DNA of 64,000 bases, from the NCBI RefSeq assembly GCF_024790395.1, contig NZ_JAJISC010000004.1:392009-456008 (forward strand). Reading direction: 5' to 3'. The DNA is from Halomonas dongshanensis (GTDB lineage Bacteria > Pseudomonadota > Gammaproteobacteria > Pseudomonadales > Halomonadaceae). A program made the position numbers and the translations under genes. The notes beneath the pieces are model-generated. The model was given only the letters and a program-made list of their open reading frames with translations. It was not told where the DNA came from and ran no database searches. Shown here piece after piece: positions 35,942 through 46,459 of this stretch (within the stretch, counting starts at the first letter, position 1; every line of letters begins with the position of its first letter).

Positions 35942-36637
35942 TTAGCGCGATAGCGACTGTTTGACATAGAGATCATAGCGGCTGGTCTTGCCTTCGAGCA
36001 CGTGATTCGGCGCGGGGCCTTCGATGGGCGGCGCCTTGCGCGGGCGTTTGACCACCACCCGGTGGGTGGCGACATCGAGCGCGGTGGCAAGCAGCTCGGC
36101 GGCGTCATCATCGGCTCCGGCCAACTCGCGAAAGATGCGCATCTCTTTCTTCACCAGCGCCGATTTCTCGCGGTGAGGGAACATGGGGTCGAGATGAATC
36201 ACCTGCGGCGAAAACGCGGCCGCTGCGACCAGCGTGTCGAGCTCGCGGACGGCGTCGCCCGGGCAGAGCTGCATACGCGCGGCAATGGCGGCAACCTCGG
36301 GGTCGTCGTCGCGCGCCGCACGCATCAACCCATCGTCGAGCAGCGCGGCAATGGCTGGCACTCGCTCGATCAGCAGTACCGGAGCGCCGAGCGTGGCGAG
36401 TACGAAGGCATCGCGCCCAAGCCCCGCGGTGGCATCGACGATGCTGGGTAGCGCGCCCTTGCCCAGACCGCATGCCTTGGCAACCAGTTGCCCTCGCCCG
36501 CCACCGAAGCGTCGCCGATGCGCTGCCTTGCCGCCAACGAAGTCGACCCACAGCGGATTACCGTAGCGCTCGGTATCACCCACCAGCATTAGCACGCCAT
36601 CGCGGCGCTCGAGGGCAAGCCCTGGGGGCAGGGTCAT
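35942..36637 (-). CDS. rsmJ: 16S rRNA (guanine1516-N2)-methyltransferase RsmJ
   Basis: A 231-residue SAM methyltransferase of the RsmJ (YhiQ) family. It shows [20 protein letters not shown], motif I in [15 protein letters not shown] and the catalytic [15 protein letters not shown], with the C-terminal VKRPRKAPP. It methylates G1516 of 16S rRNA. The start overlaps the tsaB stop by ATGA, so the two are coupled. Confidence 0.93.
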   Translation of the reverse strand: MTLPPGLALERRDGVLMLVGDTERYGNPLWVDFVGGKAAHRRRFGGGRGQLVAKACGLGKGALPSIVDATAGLGRDAFVLATLGAPVLLIERVPAIAALLDDGLMRAARDDDPEVAAIAARMQLCPGDAVRELDTLVAAAAFSPQVIHLDPMFPHREKSALVKKEMRIFRELAGADDDAAELLATALDVATHRVVVKRPRKAPPIEGPAPNHVLEGKTSRYDLYVKQSLSR

Positions 36638-37332
36638 GCGGGCTTTTTCCAGGCCACGTCGTTACGCAGATACACCGGCTGAGCGGCGTGCGCGGGCCCA
36701 CCAAACCCGGCATCGATATCCCGCGCGGCGAGCCAGGCCATCTCTTCGGCGCGCGGTTCGAGATCGGTCACGTGCTGAGTGAGGCGCACCTTGACGTCAT
36801 CAGCGAAGGCGTCCCACAGGGTAAACCCGGAGCCCACGCCGACCCAGTCGGTATCGGCGCTGGGCAGGCGCAGCGCCTGGGGGGGCATTACCGCTTCGTC
36901 GCTCACCGCCGTGGTGACGTCGTTCAGGCAGTGCCAGGTAGCAACGTAGACCTCGTTCATGCGCGCATCGAGCGCGGTGACCAAATGGCGAAAGTGGAAG
37001 CGGCGGTGCGCCTGCAGCGCCAGCGCTTCGAGCGTCGACACGCCGAGCAGCGGCCGTTCGAGGCCAAAGGCAAGCCCCTGAGCGGCCCCGGCGGCGATCC
37101 GCAGGCCAGTGAACGAGCCTGGGCCGCGCCCGTAGGCCACGGCGTCGAGCTGGCGCGGGGTAATACCCGCTTCGGCGAGCACGTCGTCGATCATGGGCAG
37201 AAGGCGCCGCGTATGCGCTCGGGGCGCGACCTCGAAGCGCGCCAGACACGTGGCGGCACCGTTCTCCCGGCGCAGCAGCGCCGCCGAACAGGCGCTCGAA
37301 GAGGCATCCAGGGCCAAGAGGTGTAACGACAT
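36634..37332 (-). CDS. tsaB: tRNA threonylcarbamoyladenosine biosynthesis protein TsaB
   Basis: About 232 residues from the ATG at 37332, where the protein begins [20 protein letters not shown], the usual TsaB start; an upstream in-frame ATG would add an unrelated extension. It contains the inactive ASKHA ATPase-like fold with [21 protein letters not shown] and GVSTLEALA. With TsaC, TsaD and TsaE it makes t6A at position 37 of ANN-decoding tRNAs. It leads the tsaB-rsmJ-clsB group. Confidence 0.93.
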   Translation of the reverse strand: MSLHLLALDASSSACSAALLRRENGAATCLARFEVAPRAHTRRLLPMIDDVLAEAGITPRQLDAVAYGRGPGSFTGLRIAAGAAQGLAFGLERPLLGVSTLEALALQAHRRFHFRHLVTALDARMNEVYVATWHCLNDVTTAVSDEAVMPPQALRLPSADTDWVGVGSGFTLWDAFADDVKVRLTQHVTDLEPRAEEMAWLAARDIDAGFGGPAHAAQPVYLRNDVAWKKPA

Positions 37333-37432
37333 AGAGCGATTCCAACCCAAAGGGGCGTTGAATAAAACGAGCAGTATACCCCTGACGCAAGCGGCCCGCA
37401 CGATGGCGGGCCGCTGGCATAGCAAGACACGT

Positions 37433-38131
<699 letters not shown>

Positions 38132-38274
38132 TCAGACAATAGCGGGGGCGTGCGGGCGACACAACTCCCCATAAGCCGTAAGCCGAGGCTTTTTTAACTT
38201 TTTTGACACAATACGCGTTTTTATCCTAGCCGCGTGGTGGCGAGCGCGGCTAAATGTCGCAACGGCACAAACGC

Positions 38275-38299
38275 CAGCGGCGCCACGAGGGCGCCGCTG
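38275..38299 (-). terminator. Stem-loop after aceF
   Basis: CAGCGGCGCC (38275-38284) pairs with GGCGCCGCTG (38290-38299). On the minus strand it is followed by a short T-run, so it probably ends the aceEF transcript. The rest of the 230-base gap to adk holds the adk promoter, not identified. Confidence 0.65.
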
Positions 38300-38319
38300 A
38301 CAAGGCCGCAGGCGTCGGC

Positions 38320-40404
38320 TTACAGCAGCAGACGACGAATATCGGTCAGAAGGTCGGCCAGGAAGGCCGTAAAGCGCGCCGCATCGGCACCGTTGATCGC
38401 GCGGTGATCGTAGGAGAGCGAAAGCGGCATCATCAGCCGCGGCTGGAAGGCCGCGCCGTCCCATACCGGCTTCATCTGCGCCTTGGAAACGCCCAGGATG
38501 GCGACTTCCGGCGTATTGACGATCGGCGTGAAGGCCGTGCCGCCAATCGAGCCAAGGCTCGAAATGGTGAAGCAGCCACCGGTCATCTCGTCACGCTTGA
38601 GCTTCTTGGTTTGCGCCTTCTTACCAAGCTCGCTCATCTCCTTGGCGATGTCGATCAGCGACTTCTTATCGGCATCGCGCAGCACCGGCACCATCAGCCC
38701 GTCCGGGGTATCCACGGCGATACCGATATGGACGTACTTCTTCCACACCAGCGTTTCGCCGTCGCCCTTGAGGCTGACGTTGAACTGCGGGAACTTCCTC
38801 AGCGCGAAAGCGCAGGCCTTGACCAAAAACGGCAGCGGCGTGAGCTTCGCCCCTTGCGCCTCGGCTTCGGCTTTCATCGCCTTGCGGAAATTCTCGAGTT
38901 CGGTGATGTCGGCTTCGTCGAACTGTGTGACGTGAGGCACGTTGAGCCAGCTTCTGTGCAGGTTGGTCGCGCCCATTTTCAACAGACGACCCATGGGCTT
39001 CTCTTCGACCTCACCGAACTGGCTGAAGTCGACTTCCGGCACGGCCGGAATACCTGCACCACCGGTCGCTGCCGGTGCGGCCGCCTTGGCGCTGCTGCCT
39101 TGGTTGGCCATGACCTGCTTGACGTAGGCCTGCACGTCCTCTTTGAGCACGCGCTCTTTGGGGCCACTCGGTTTGACCAAGCCCAGGTCGACGCCCAACT
39201 CGCGCGCCAGCAGACGCACGGCGGGACCGGCGTGTACCAGCTTGCCATCGCGCGGCTTGTGAGACGCCATTTGCGCTTCGGGGCTGGGGCTGCCTGAGGG
39301 CGTTTCACTGCGCTTCTCGGCCTTCGAGCCGCTGTTGCCCTGTTTTTTCTCGGCGGGCTTGTCGGCGCCTTTCTTCTCCGTTTTGGGCGCGGCTTTCTTG
39401 GCGCCCACGACTTCGATATAGCCGATCAGATCGCCCTCGGAGACGGTATCCCCCTCCTTGACGGTGACCTCGACCAGCGTGCCCTTGTAGGGGCTCGGCA
39501 CGTCCATGGAGGCCTTATCGGACTCCAGGGTGATCAGCGGATCTTCTTCGTTGACCTCGTCACCGGCGGAGACGCCGATTTCGATGATGGGCACGTCAGA
39601 AGAGCCCGAGAGGTCGGGAACGCGGATCTCTTTGCGCTCAGGCTCACCGCTGACGTCGTCGTCGCCGTCCTGGTCGGAGGAATCTTCCTCGGCGGTATCA
39701 GCCACGGATGAGGGCTCATCGCGCTCGTCGTCTTCGGCGTCGCTGGCGTCATCACCGCCTTCGCCAGCGATCTCCATCTGGCCGATCACGTCGCCTTCGG
39801 AGACGGTATCGCCCTCTTTGACGCTGAGCTTGACGATCTTGCCGCTGTGCGGGCTCGGCACGTCCATGGAGGCCTTGTCAGACTCCAGAGTGATCAGCGG
39901 ATCTTCAGCGCTCACTTCATCGCCTTCGCTGACCGCGACCTCGATGATTTCGACGTTGTCGGAACCACCAAGATCGGGCACGGTGATATCGACCGTCTGC
40001 TTGCCGCCCGAGGCTTTCTTGCTGCTCGACTTGCCACCCGACGATTGATTTGCAGATTTTTCGTCAGAGGCAGACTTGGCGGGCGAGTCTTTTTCCTCGC
40101 TCGCCTGAGTCTTCTCTGGCGCGTCGTCCTGCTGGGGAGCGTCTTCGGCGTCATCGCTCTCTTCGCCTTCGACTTCCAGCTCGACGATGTCATCGCCTTC
40201 AGAGACGGTATCGCCCTCTTTGACTAGCACCTTGATGACCTTGCCACCTTTGGGAGAGGGCAGGTCCATGCTCGCCTTGTCGGACTCCAGCGTGATCAGG
40301 GTGTCTTCCGCTTCGATGACATCGCCTTCCGACACTGCAATCTCGATGATTTCGACATCGGTATCGCCACCGATATCGGGCACTTTGATGATTTCGCTAC
40401 TCAA
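38320..40404 (-). CDS. aceF: Dihydrolipoamide acetyltransferase (E2) with three lipoyl domains
   Basis: A 694-residue E2 core of pyruvate dehydrogenase. Three lipoyl domains each carry ESDKASMD, with lipoyl lysines at K43, K177 and K297. They are joined by acidic and Ala/Ser/Lys-rich linkers. A peripheral-subunit-binding domain lies at about 389-427 (AGPAVRLLARELGVDL), and the acetyltransferase domain ends with the catalytic SYDHRAINGADAARF. The enzyme takes acetyl groups from E1 to CoA in the cytosol. It follows aceE by 61 bp. The three-lipoyl form matches E. coli; many relatives have one or two. Confidence 0.97.
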   Translation of the reverse strand: MSSEIIKVPDIGGDTDVEIIEIAVSEGDVIEAEDTLITLESDKASMDLPSPKGGKVIKVLVKEGDTVSEGDDIVELEVEGEESDDAEDAPQQDDAPEKTQASEEKDSPAKSASDEKSANQSSGGKSSSKKASGGKQTVDITVPDLGGSDNVEIIEVAVSEGDEVSAEDPLITLESDKASMDVPSPHSGKIVKLSVKEGDTVSEGDVIGQMEIAGEGGDDASDAEDDERDEPSSVADTAEEDSSDQDGDDDVSGEPERKEIRVPDLSGSSDVPIIEIGVSAGDEVNEEDPLITLESDKASMDVPSPYKGTLVEVTVKEGDTVSEGDLIGYIEVVGAKKAAPKTEKKGADKPAEKKQGNSGSKAEKRSETPSGSPSPEAQMASHKPRDGKLVHAGPAVRLLARELGVDLGLVKPSGPKERVLKEDVQAYVKQVMANQGSSAKAAAPAATGGAGIPAVPEVDFSQFGEVEEKPMGRLLKMGATNLHRSWLNVPHVTQFDEADITELENFRKAMKAEAEAQGAKLTPLPFLVKACAFALRKFPQFNVSLKGDGETLVWKKYVHIGIAVDTPDGLMVPVLRDADKKSLIDIAKEMSELGKKAQTKKLKRDEMTGGCFTISSLGSIGGTAFTPIVNTPEVAILGVSKAQMKPVWDGAAFQPRLMMPLSLSYDHRAINGADAARFTAFLADLLTDIRRLLL

Positions 40405-40465
40405 GGTCGTGCTCCTTCCACAATCGGATCGAGCCGGCGGGCCTAAGCCCGCCGGGCAGCGGTAG

Positions 40466-43138
40466 TTAGCTGGTCAGCGGATTGGGCTTGTTGGCATCGA
40501 TGCCATACTTCTTCAGCGCCTCGCCTACCACCTTACGATCGACCTCGCCACGCTCGGCCAGCGCTCGCAGCGCCGCCACGACGACGAAGTTACGGTCGAC
40601 TTCGAAGAAGTGACGCAGCTTCTCGCGGGTATCGGAGCGGCCGAAGCCGTCGGTGCCCAGCACGGTGTAATCGCCCGGCACCCACGCGCGGACTTGGTCG
40701 GCGTAGAGCTTCATGTAGTCGGTCGAAGCGATCACCGGCCCTTCGCGTCCTTCCAGACACTGGGTGACGTGCGGCTTGGCTACCTCGGCATCCGGGTTGA
40801 GGAAGGCTTCACGGTCAAGCGTAAGCGCCTCACGACGCAGCTCGTTGAAGCTGGTTACGCTCCAGATGTCGGCGCCAATGCCCCACTCCTCGGCGAGCAT
40901 CTCGGCGGCTGCCTCGACTTCGCGCAAGATGGTGCCCGACCCCAACAGCTGAACGCGGCCCTTGTCGCCTTGGGTTTCGCGCAGCAGGTACATGCCTTTG
41001 ATGATGTCATCGGCAGGTACGTTTTCGAGCTCAGGGTGCTCGTAGTTCTCGTTCATTACGGTAAGGTAGTAGAAGCAGTTCTCCTTGTCGGTGAACATGC
41101 GCTTCAGACCGTCGTGAACGATCACCGCCACTTCGTGAGCATAGGTCGGGTCGTAGCTTCTGCAGTTGGGAATGGTAGAGGCCTGAAGCAGGCTGTGACC
41201 ATCCTGATGCTGCAGGCCTTCGCCGTTGAGCGTGGTGCGTCCTGCGGTGCCGCCGACCATAAAGCCGCGCGCCTGCAGGTCACCCGCAGCCCAAGCCAAG
41301 TCGCCGATACGCTGGAAGCCGAACATCGAGTAGTAGATGTAGAACGGCAGCAGAGGCAGATCGTGGTTGCTGTAGGAGGTCGCCGCCGCGATCCACGCCG
41401 ACATAGCGCCCGCTTCGGTGATGCCTTCCTCGAGAACCTGGCCCTTCTGGTCCTCGCGATAGAACATGATCTGGCCTTTATCGACCGGCTCGTACTTCTG
41501 CCCTTCGGAGGTGTAGATCCCCAACTGACGGAACATCCCTTCCATACCGAAGGTACGCGCTTCGTCGGGGATGATCGGCACGACCTGCTTACCCAGCGTC
41601 TTGTCTTTGACAAGGCCGGTCAGAACGCGCACGAACGCCATGGTGGTAGAGATTTCACGGCCCTTGGAACCGCCCAGCTGCGAGGCGAAAATCTTCTCTT
41701 CCAGCGAAGGGATCTCCAGCGCCTTGAAGTCGCTCTGACGGCTTGGCAGGTAGCCACCCAGACGCTCACGCTGCAGATGCATGTACTTCATTTCCGGCGA
41801 CTCGTCGTCGGGCTTGTAGTACGGCACGTCTTTGAGCTGTTCGTCGCTGAGCGGAATACCGAAGCGGTCGCGGAATTTCTTCAGCGCATCGTACTCCATG
41901 CTCTTGACCTGGTGGGCTTCGTTGGCCGCTTCGCCGTCGCCGCTGCCCATGCCGTAGCCCTTGACGGTGTGCGCCAGGATGACAGTAGGCTTGCCGTTGG
42001 CGTTGTTGACCGCCTCGTGGTAAGCCGCATAAACCTTGAACGGATCGTGACCGCCGCGGTTGAGCTTCCAGATGTCCTCGTCGGACATATCTTTGACCAT
42101 GGCTTCGGTTTCGGGATATTTACCGAAGAAGTGCTCACGCGTGTAAGCGCCGCCATTGGCCTTGTAGTTCTGGTACTCGCCGTCGACCGCTTCGTCCATC
42201 CGTTTTTGCAGGATGCCCTTCTTGTCCTGCTCGAACAGCGAATCCCAGTGGCGGCCCCAAACGACCTTGATCACGTTCCAGCCCGCACCGCGGAAAACGC
42301 CTTCGAGCTCGTCCATGACGCGGGAGTTACCGCGCACTGGGCCGTCAAGACGCTGCAGGTTGCAGTTGATGACGAAGATCAGGCTGTCGAGGTTCTCGCG
42401 CCCCGCCAGCGAAATGGCGCCGAGGGATTCCGGCTCGTCGCACTCGCCGTCGCCCATGAAGCACCAGATCTTACGGTCTTTCATGTCTTTCATTTCACGC
42501 TGATGAAGGTACTTCATCACGTGCGCCTGGTAGATCGCCTGGATCGGCCCAAGCCCCATGGAAACCGTGGGGAACTGCCAGTAGTCCGGCATCAGCCAGG
42601 GGTGCGGGTAGGAGGAGAGGCCATCGCCATCCACTTCCTGACGGAACTTGTCCATCTGCTCTTCGGAGAGCCGCCCTTCCAGATAGGAGCGCGCGTAAAT
42701 ACCCGGCGCCACGTGGCCCTGGATGTAGATCAGGTCACCACCGAAGTCGCCGTGGGGGGCGCGGAAGAAATGGTTGAAGCCCACATCGTAGAGGGTGGCC
42801 GAGGACATGAAGCTGGCAATGTGGCCGCCGAGCCCCGGGTTGGCGCGGTTATTACGAATCACCTGCGCAATCGCGTTGTAGCGGATCAAAGAGCGAATGC
42901 GACGCTCCATGAACAGATCGCCCGGCATGGGCGCTTCGCGATGTACGGGGATCGTATTACGGTGCGGGGTGGTCACCGAGAAGGGCACCTTCATTCCGTC
43001 CCGGCGCATACGATCCGCCAAGCGGGTCATCAGGTAGCGGGCACGATCTTCGCCCTCACGATCCAGAACCGATTCCAGGGATTCAAGCCACTCCGTGGTT
43101 TCGACCGGATCGAGATCTTCTCTTGTCTCCAGACTCAT
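40466..43138 (-). CDS. aceE: Pyruvate dehydrogenase E1 component, homodimeric
   Basis: An 890-residue E1 enzyme, the standard length for the homodimeric type. The thiamine diphosphate motif starts at GDGECDEPES and ends at NCNLQRLDG; other signs are HPWLMPDYWQFPTVSMGLGP and the C-terminal VLGTDGFGRSDTREKLRHFF. It decarboxylates pyruvate and passes the acetyl group to the lipoyl domains of AceF. GGAGAGACC precedes the ATG. It heads the aceEF operon; the lpd gene is not in the window. Confidence 0.98.
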   Translation of the reverse strand: MSLETREDLDPVETTEWLESLESVLDREGEDRARYLMTRLADRMRRDGMKVPFSVTTPHRNTIPVHREAPMPGDLFMERRIRSLIRYNAIAQVIRNNRANPGLGGHIASFMSSATLYDVGFNHFFRAPHGDFGGDLIYIQGHVAPGIYARSYLEGRLSEEQMDKFRQEVDGDGLSSYPHPWLMPDYWQFPTVSMGLGPIQAIYQAHVMKYLHQREMKDMKDRKIWCFMGDGECDEPESLGAISLAGRENLDSLIFVINCNLQRLDGPVRGNSRVMDELEGVFRGAGWNVIKVVWGRHWDSLFEQDKKGILQKRMDEAVDGEYQNYKANGGAYTREHFFGKYPETEAMVKDMSDEDIWKLNRGGHDPFKVYAAYHEAVNNANGKPTVILAHTVKGYGMGSGDGEAANEAHQVKSMEYDALKKFRDRFGIPLSDEQLKDVPYYKPDDESPEMKYMHLQRERLGGYLPSRQSDFKALEIPSLEEKIFASQLGGSKGREISTTMAFVRVLTGLVKDKTLGKQVVPIIPDEARTFGMEGMFRQLGIYTSEGQKYEPVDKGQIMFYREDQKGQVLEEGITEAGAMSAWIAAATSYSNHDLPLLPFYIYYSMFGFQRIGDLAWAAGDLQARGFMVGGTAGRTTLNGEGLQHQDGHSLLQASTIPNCRSYDPTYAHEVAVIVHDGLKRMFTDKENCFYYLTVMNENYEHPELENVPADDIIKGMYLLRETQGDKGRVQLLGSGTILREVEAAAEMLAEEWGIGADIWSVTSFNELRREALTLDREAFLNPDAEVAKPHVTQCLEGREGPVIASTDYMKLYADQVRAWVPGDYTVLGTDGFGRSDTREKLRHFFEVDRNFVVVAALRALAERGEVDRKVVGEALKKYGIDANKPNPLTS

Positions 43139-43621
43139 AGAGGTCTCTCCGAATGACGATAAATGACGATGAGCCCCGCCAACCCAAAGGGGGCCAGGGG
43201 CGACGGCAGCCAGCGTTGGCGATCAGCCGGAGTATGCTGACTGGTGCCCGTCGAGCAGGGGTATGGCGCTATGTTGGCCCGATGTTCAAGGTGCTGAACG
43301 TTCGCTAATGTAGTAATGCTACATACACGTCGTAAAACCAGCTCCCCCAAAACCCGGTCTCTTGGGTAAAAACCTATGCCGTAGGCAAAATCTGGGCTTG
43401 GGGCAAAAAATAAGCCTTTTGTATAGGTGAAGATACCTTAAAGTCGCTACGCTGCCAATTGCAGCGAATATGAAAATTCTATCCAAAACAATATATTGCA
43501 CCGCAGCATTAGGCTTTCATGAACAACTAATAGCCCTCTTTTGGGGCCAAGAAGTGGCTTAACCTGAGGCTCGACCGACCTCAAATGTAGTTTTCTAACT
43601 ACCGTTTCATTCTTCGCCCAA
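43139..43621. other. Promoter and leader region upstream of aceE
   Basis: A 480-base gap between ampD and aceE. The middle part is AT-rich, with several short inverted repeats but none with a convincing T-run; the best, GGCTT/AAGCC near 43399-43419, is short. No coding frame with a ribosome site was seen. It must hold the aceE promoter. Confidence 0.45.
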
Positions 43622-44227
43622 TCAATGACTTGTGTTTAGCTTCCGCCAATAGACCCAGTCGAAGGCTGGCCCAGGATCGCTTTTGCGCAGCGGCGCCACC
43701 TGGGCATGCCCAGCGATACGTGTCTCGTCGATGGCGGGGTAGCACTCTTTGAGCCAGGCCACGGCGTCAGTGAGCGTTTGGTATTGGGCCCGGGTAAAGG
43801 GAGTGTCATCGTCGCCTTCGAGCTCGATGCCCACGGCGAAGTCGTTGAGGTTGCCTCGCACCTCCCCTAGGCGCGCGTCCCACCAGCGCGAGCGACCGGC
43901 GTGCCAGGCGCGCCGGTCGGTATCGACGAACTGTACGCACTCACCGTCGCGTCGAATCAGCAGATGCGCCGAGACCCGAAGCGTAGCGATGTTGGCAAAG
44001 AAGGGATGCGCCGAAGGGTCGAGTTGGTTGGTGAACAACGCCTCGATATCGTCGCCGCCGAACTGCCCCGGCGGCAGGCTAATGGCGTGCACCACGATCA
44101 TCGAGACCTCCCCTTTGGGGCGGGCGTCTTGATTGGGCGACGCTACCCAGCGCGCGCGCTGCCAACGCCCCGACGACGGCTGCTGCGTCACGTATCCGCT
44201 CTCCTCAAGCAAACTCTCCTTAAGCAT
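43622..44227 (-). CDS. ampD: 1,6-anhydro-N-acetylmuramyl-L-alanine amidase AmpD
   Basis: A 201-residue cytosolic zinc amidase of the amidase_2 family. The zinc ligands are expected in VVHAISLPPG and GHAQVAPLRKSDPGPAFDW, with WHAGRSRW between them. It removes peptides from anhydro-muropeptides during cell-wall recycling and so affects ampC induction where that system exists. The N-terminal MLKESLLEESGYVTQQ may be shorter in reality. It stands between aceE and the GNAT gene. Confidence 0.94.
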   Translation of the reverse strand: MLKESLLEESGYVTQQPSSGRWQRARWVASPNQDARPKGEVSMIVVHAISLPPGQFGGDDIEALFTNQLDPSAHPFFANIATLRVSAHLLIRRDGECVQFVDTDRRAWHAGRSRWWDARLGEVRGNLNDFAVGIELEGDDDTPFTRAQYQTLTDAVAWLKECYPAIDETRIAGHAQVAPLRKSDPGPAFDWVYWRKLNTSH

Positions 44228-44296
44228 CGATCTACCTTGATCGACTTCAGCGCTATGGATCTCTACCTACGCGTCACCCATAGCGATAGTGTTTAA

Positions 44297-44818
44297 TCAG
44301 GTTTCGACGGCGCTGATGGGTTTACGCATGGCGAAGCGGCGCAACTGCTCACCGCCGCGCTCGACCCACTGCTCGCTCAACACGCTCCAACCACGCCGCG
44401 CCAAACGCTCGTGCAGCACCAGGCTCGCCTCGATATCGATATGCTCGGCGCCCTGCTCGAGCAGCACGCGCTCGGCGTGTATAAGCAGCGTCGTGCCGAT
44501 ACCGCGCCCGGCGAGCGAAGGCCACACGTAAAGCGTCTCCACCCGGTTAGCGCTGGTGTCGAGCTCGGCAAAGCCCACACAACGTCCGTCACAGGCGGCG
44601 ATCAAGGTAGTGTAGAGCATCTGCCGCGCCGCCCAGGCGCTACCCTCACGCGGCAGTGCATGGGCCCACGCTTTGCGCTCGGCCAGCGAATAGTGCGCCG
44701 CTGCGCCTTGCATCACGGCGTGGTAGAACACTTCAGCTTGGTCCGCCGCGTCTCGCGCCAGCGCCTGGCGGTAGATGATACGGGGAGCAGCCGTCGGCTC
44801 CGTCGATGCTTTCGTCAT
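44297..44818 (-). CDS. GNAT-family N-acetyltransferase
   Basis: A 173-residue acetyltransferase. The start at 44818 is chosen because GAGG lies 5 bases upstream; a longer frame begins 12 codons earlier. Motif A for acetyl-CoA binding is seen in LYVWPSLAGRGIGTTLLIHAE, preceded by VGFAELDTSANRVET, and the C-terminal part HERLARRGWSVL is typical for small-molecule or ribosomal-protein acetyltransferases. The substrate is unknown. It is divergent from the TrmO-like gene. Confidence 0.85.
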   Translation of the reverse strand: MTKASTEPTAAPRIIYRQALARDAADQAEVFYHAVMQGAAAHYSLAERKAWAHALPREGSAWAARQMLYTTLIAACDGRCVGFAELDTSANRVETLYVWPSLAGRGIGTTLLIHAERVLLEQGAEHIDIEASLVLHERLARRGWSVLSEQWVERGGEQLRRFAMRKPISAVET

Positions 44819-44933
44819 GCTGACCTCGATGGTGGTTCCCGTCGGGCGGGGCAAGATAGAAACGACAACTTACCCTATACTGGCCGCCCGTTCGCGTTTC
44901 ATGCTCGTTTTGGCTTCATCCATGAGGTGGTTC

Positions 44934-45683
44934 ATGCCCATTTCGCCCACGTCCGACCCGCAGGCATCCTATGCGCTAACGCCCATTGGCGTGGTGACCA
45001 GCGATTATCCTGACAAGTTCGGCGTACCACGGCAACCCGGCCTGGCCCCGACGGCAAGTGCCACCTTGACGCTTTTGCCGCCCTTCGACGACCCGCTAGC
45101 GGTTCGCGGGCTCGACGCTTTCAGCCACCTATGGGTAAGTTTCGTTTTCCACCAGAGTCCCGAGCGCTGGACGCCGCTGGTGCGCCCGCCCCGCCTAGGT
45201 GGCAACAAGAAAATCGGGGTATTCGCCAGTCGCAGCACTCACCGCCCCAACCGTTTGGGGCTCTCGCTGGTCGAGCTTGAGGGAGTCGACTGCACAAACG
45301 GCGTGCGCCTTCATCTGCGCGGCGCGGATGTGGTCAGCGGCACGCCGGTAGTCGACATCAAGCCCTACCTGCCTTGGGCCGAAGCCCACCCAAATGCTGT
45401 GGCGGGCTTTGCCCCCGAGGCACCCTCGGCCATCACCGTGCGCTTTGCCACTACGGCTGTAGCAGCGCTGAACCGGCACCCCGACGGCGCCACGCTGGTA
45501 CGGCTGATAGAAGAGGTGCTGCGCCAAGATCCGCGTCCGGCTTACCAGCGCGATAAAGCACCCAGCGATAGGCGCTATGGCGTGCGACTCAAAGACGTGG
45601 ACGTGCGCTTTGAAGCGCGCAGCGATACAGCGGGCGCCACCGAACTCTGCGTGGTGGCTATCGAACGCGTTCGCGAGGCGTAA
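44934..45683 (+). CDS. trmO: TsaA/TrmO-family tRNA m6t6A methyltransferase
   Basis: About 249 residues from the ATG at 44934, with GAGG 6 bases upstream. The N-terminal TsaA domain has ALTPIGVVTSDYPDKFGVPRQ, LDAFSHLWVSFVFH, GVFASRSTHRPNRLGLS and VDIKPYLPWAEA, all strong family blocks, followed by a C-terminal domain with YQRDKAPSDRRYGVRLKDVD. In E. coli TrmO adds a methyl group to t6A37 of tRNA-Thr using SAM. tsaB in the window belongs to the pathway that makes t6A. Confidence 0.92.
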   Translation: MPISPTSDPQASYALTPIGVVTSDYPDKFGVPRQPGLAPTASATLTLLPPFDDPLAVRGLDAFSHLWVSFVFHQSPERWTPLVRPPRLGGNKKIGVFASRSTHRPNRLGLSLVELEGVDCTNGVRLHLRGADVVSGTPVVDIKPYLPWAEAHPNAVAGFAPEAPSAITVRFATTAVAALNRHPDGATLVRLIEEVLRQDPRPAYQRDKAPSDRRYGVRLKDVDVRFEARSDTAGATELCVVAIERVREA

Positions 45684-45710
45684 GGGCTACGCCTCGCGAA
45701 TAAGCAGAGC

Positions 45711-46427
45711 TTAGGAGGGGAAAATCACGCCGATGCGACGCCCTACTTCTTCGTAGGCCTCGATCACACCGCCAAGCCCCTGGCGGAAGCGGTCTTTGTC
45801 GAGCTTTTCGCGGGTCTTGGCATCCCACAGGCGGCAGCCGTCGGGCGAGAACTCATCGCCCAGCACGACCTCACCCTTGAAGAGACCAAACTCGAGCTTA
45901 TAGTCGACCAGCATCAGGCCACCCTCGGCGAACAGTTGCTTGAGCAGATGATTGACCTTGAAGGTCAGCTCTTTCATCCGCCCCAACTGCGCCGGTGTGG
46001 CCCAGCCAAAGGTCTCGGCAAGCGACTCGTTGATCATCGGGTCGCCCTTCTCGTCGTTCTTCAAGAACAGTTCGAAGGTAGGTGGCGATAGCTCACGGCC
46101 CTCTTCCACGCCGAGGCGCTTGACCAAGCCACCAGCGGCAATGTTGCGCACCACGCACTCGACGGGAATCATCGCCATCTTCTTGACCAGGCTTTCGGTA
46201 TCGGAAAGGCGCTTTTCAAAGTGAGTGGGAATGCCCGCGTCCTGCAACCGCTCCATGATGTAAGCGTTGAAGACGTTGTTGACCATGCCCTTACGCGCTA
46301 GCGCCTCTTTCTTCTTACCGTCGAATGCGCTGGTGTCATCACGAAACTGCAGTACCAGCAGATCGGGGTCGTCAGTGGTGTAGACCGATTTTGCCTTGCC
46401 GGCGTAAAGTTCTTGGCGCTTTTCCAT
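45711..46427 (-). CDS. purC: Phosphoribosylaminoimidazole-succinocarboxamide synthase
   Basis: A 238-residue SAICAR synthase of purine synthesis; the ATG at 46427 is preceded by GGAG five bases away and gives the usual length and start, [20 protein letters not shown]. Other signs are [34 protein letters not shown] and LVDYKLEFG. It joins aspartate to CAIR with ATP. It follows bamC closely, in the order dapA-bamC-purC known from related bacteria. Confidence 0.97.
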   Translation of the reverse strand: MEKRQELYAGKAKSVYTTDDPDLLVLQFRDDTSAFDGKKKEALARKGMVNNVFNAYIMERLQDAGIPTHFEKRLSDTESLVKKMAMIPVECVVRNIAAGGLVKRLGVEEGRELSPPTFELFLKNDEKGDPMINESLAETFGWATPAQLGRMKELTFKVNHLLKQLFAEGGLMLVDYKLEFGLFKGEVVLGDEFSPDGCRLWDAKTREKLDKDRFRQGLGGVIEAYEEVGRRIGVIFPS

Positions 46428-46459
46428 GGAAACTCCGATAGACAATCTAACTGACACAA

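Noticed and set aside
40610..43156. Very long open frame on the plus strand opposite aceE
   Set aside because: It is a high-GC antisense shadow; aceE on the minus strand is certain from its motifs and length.
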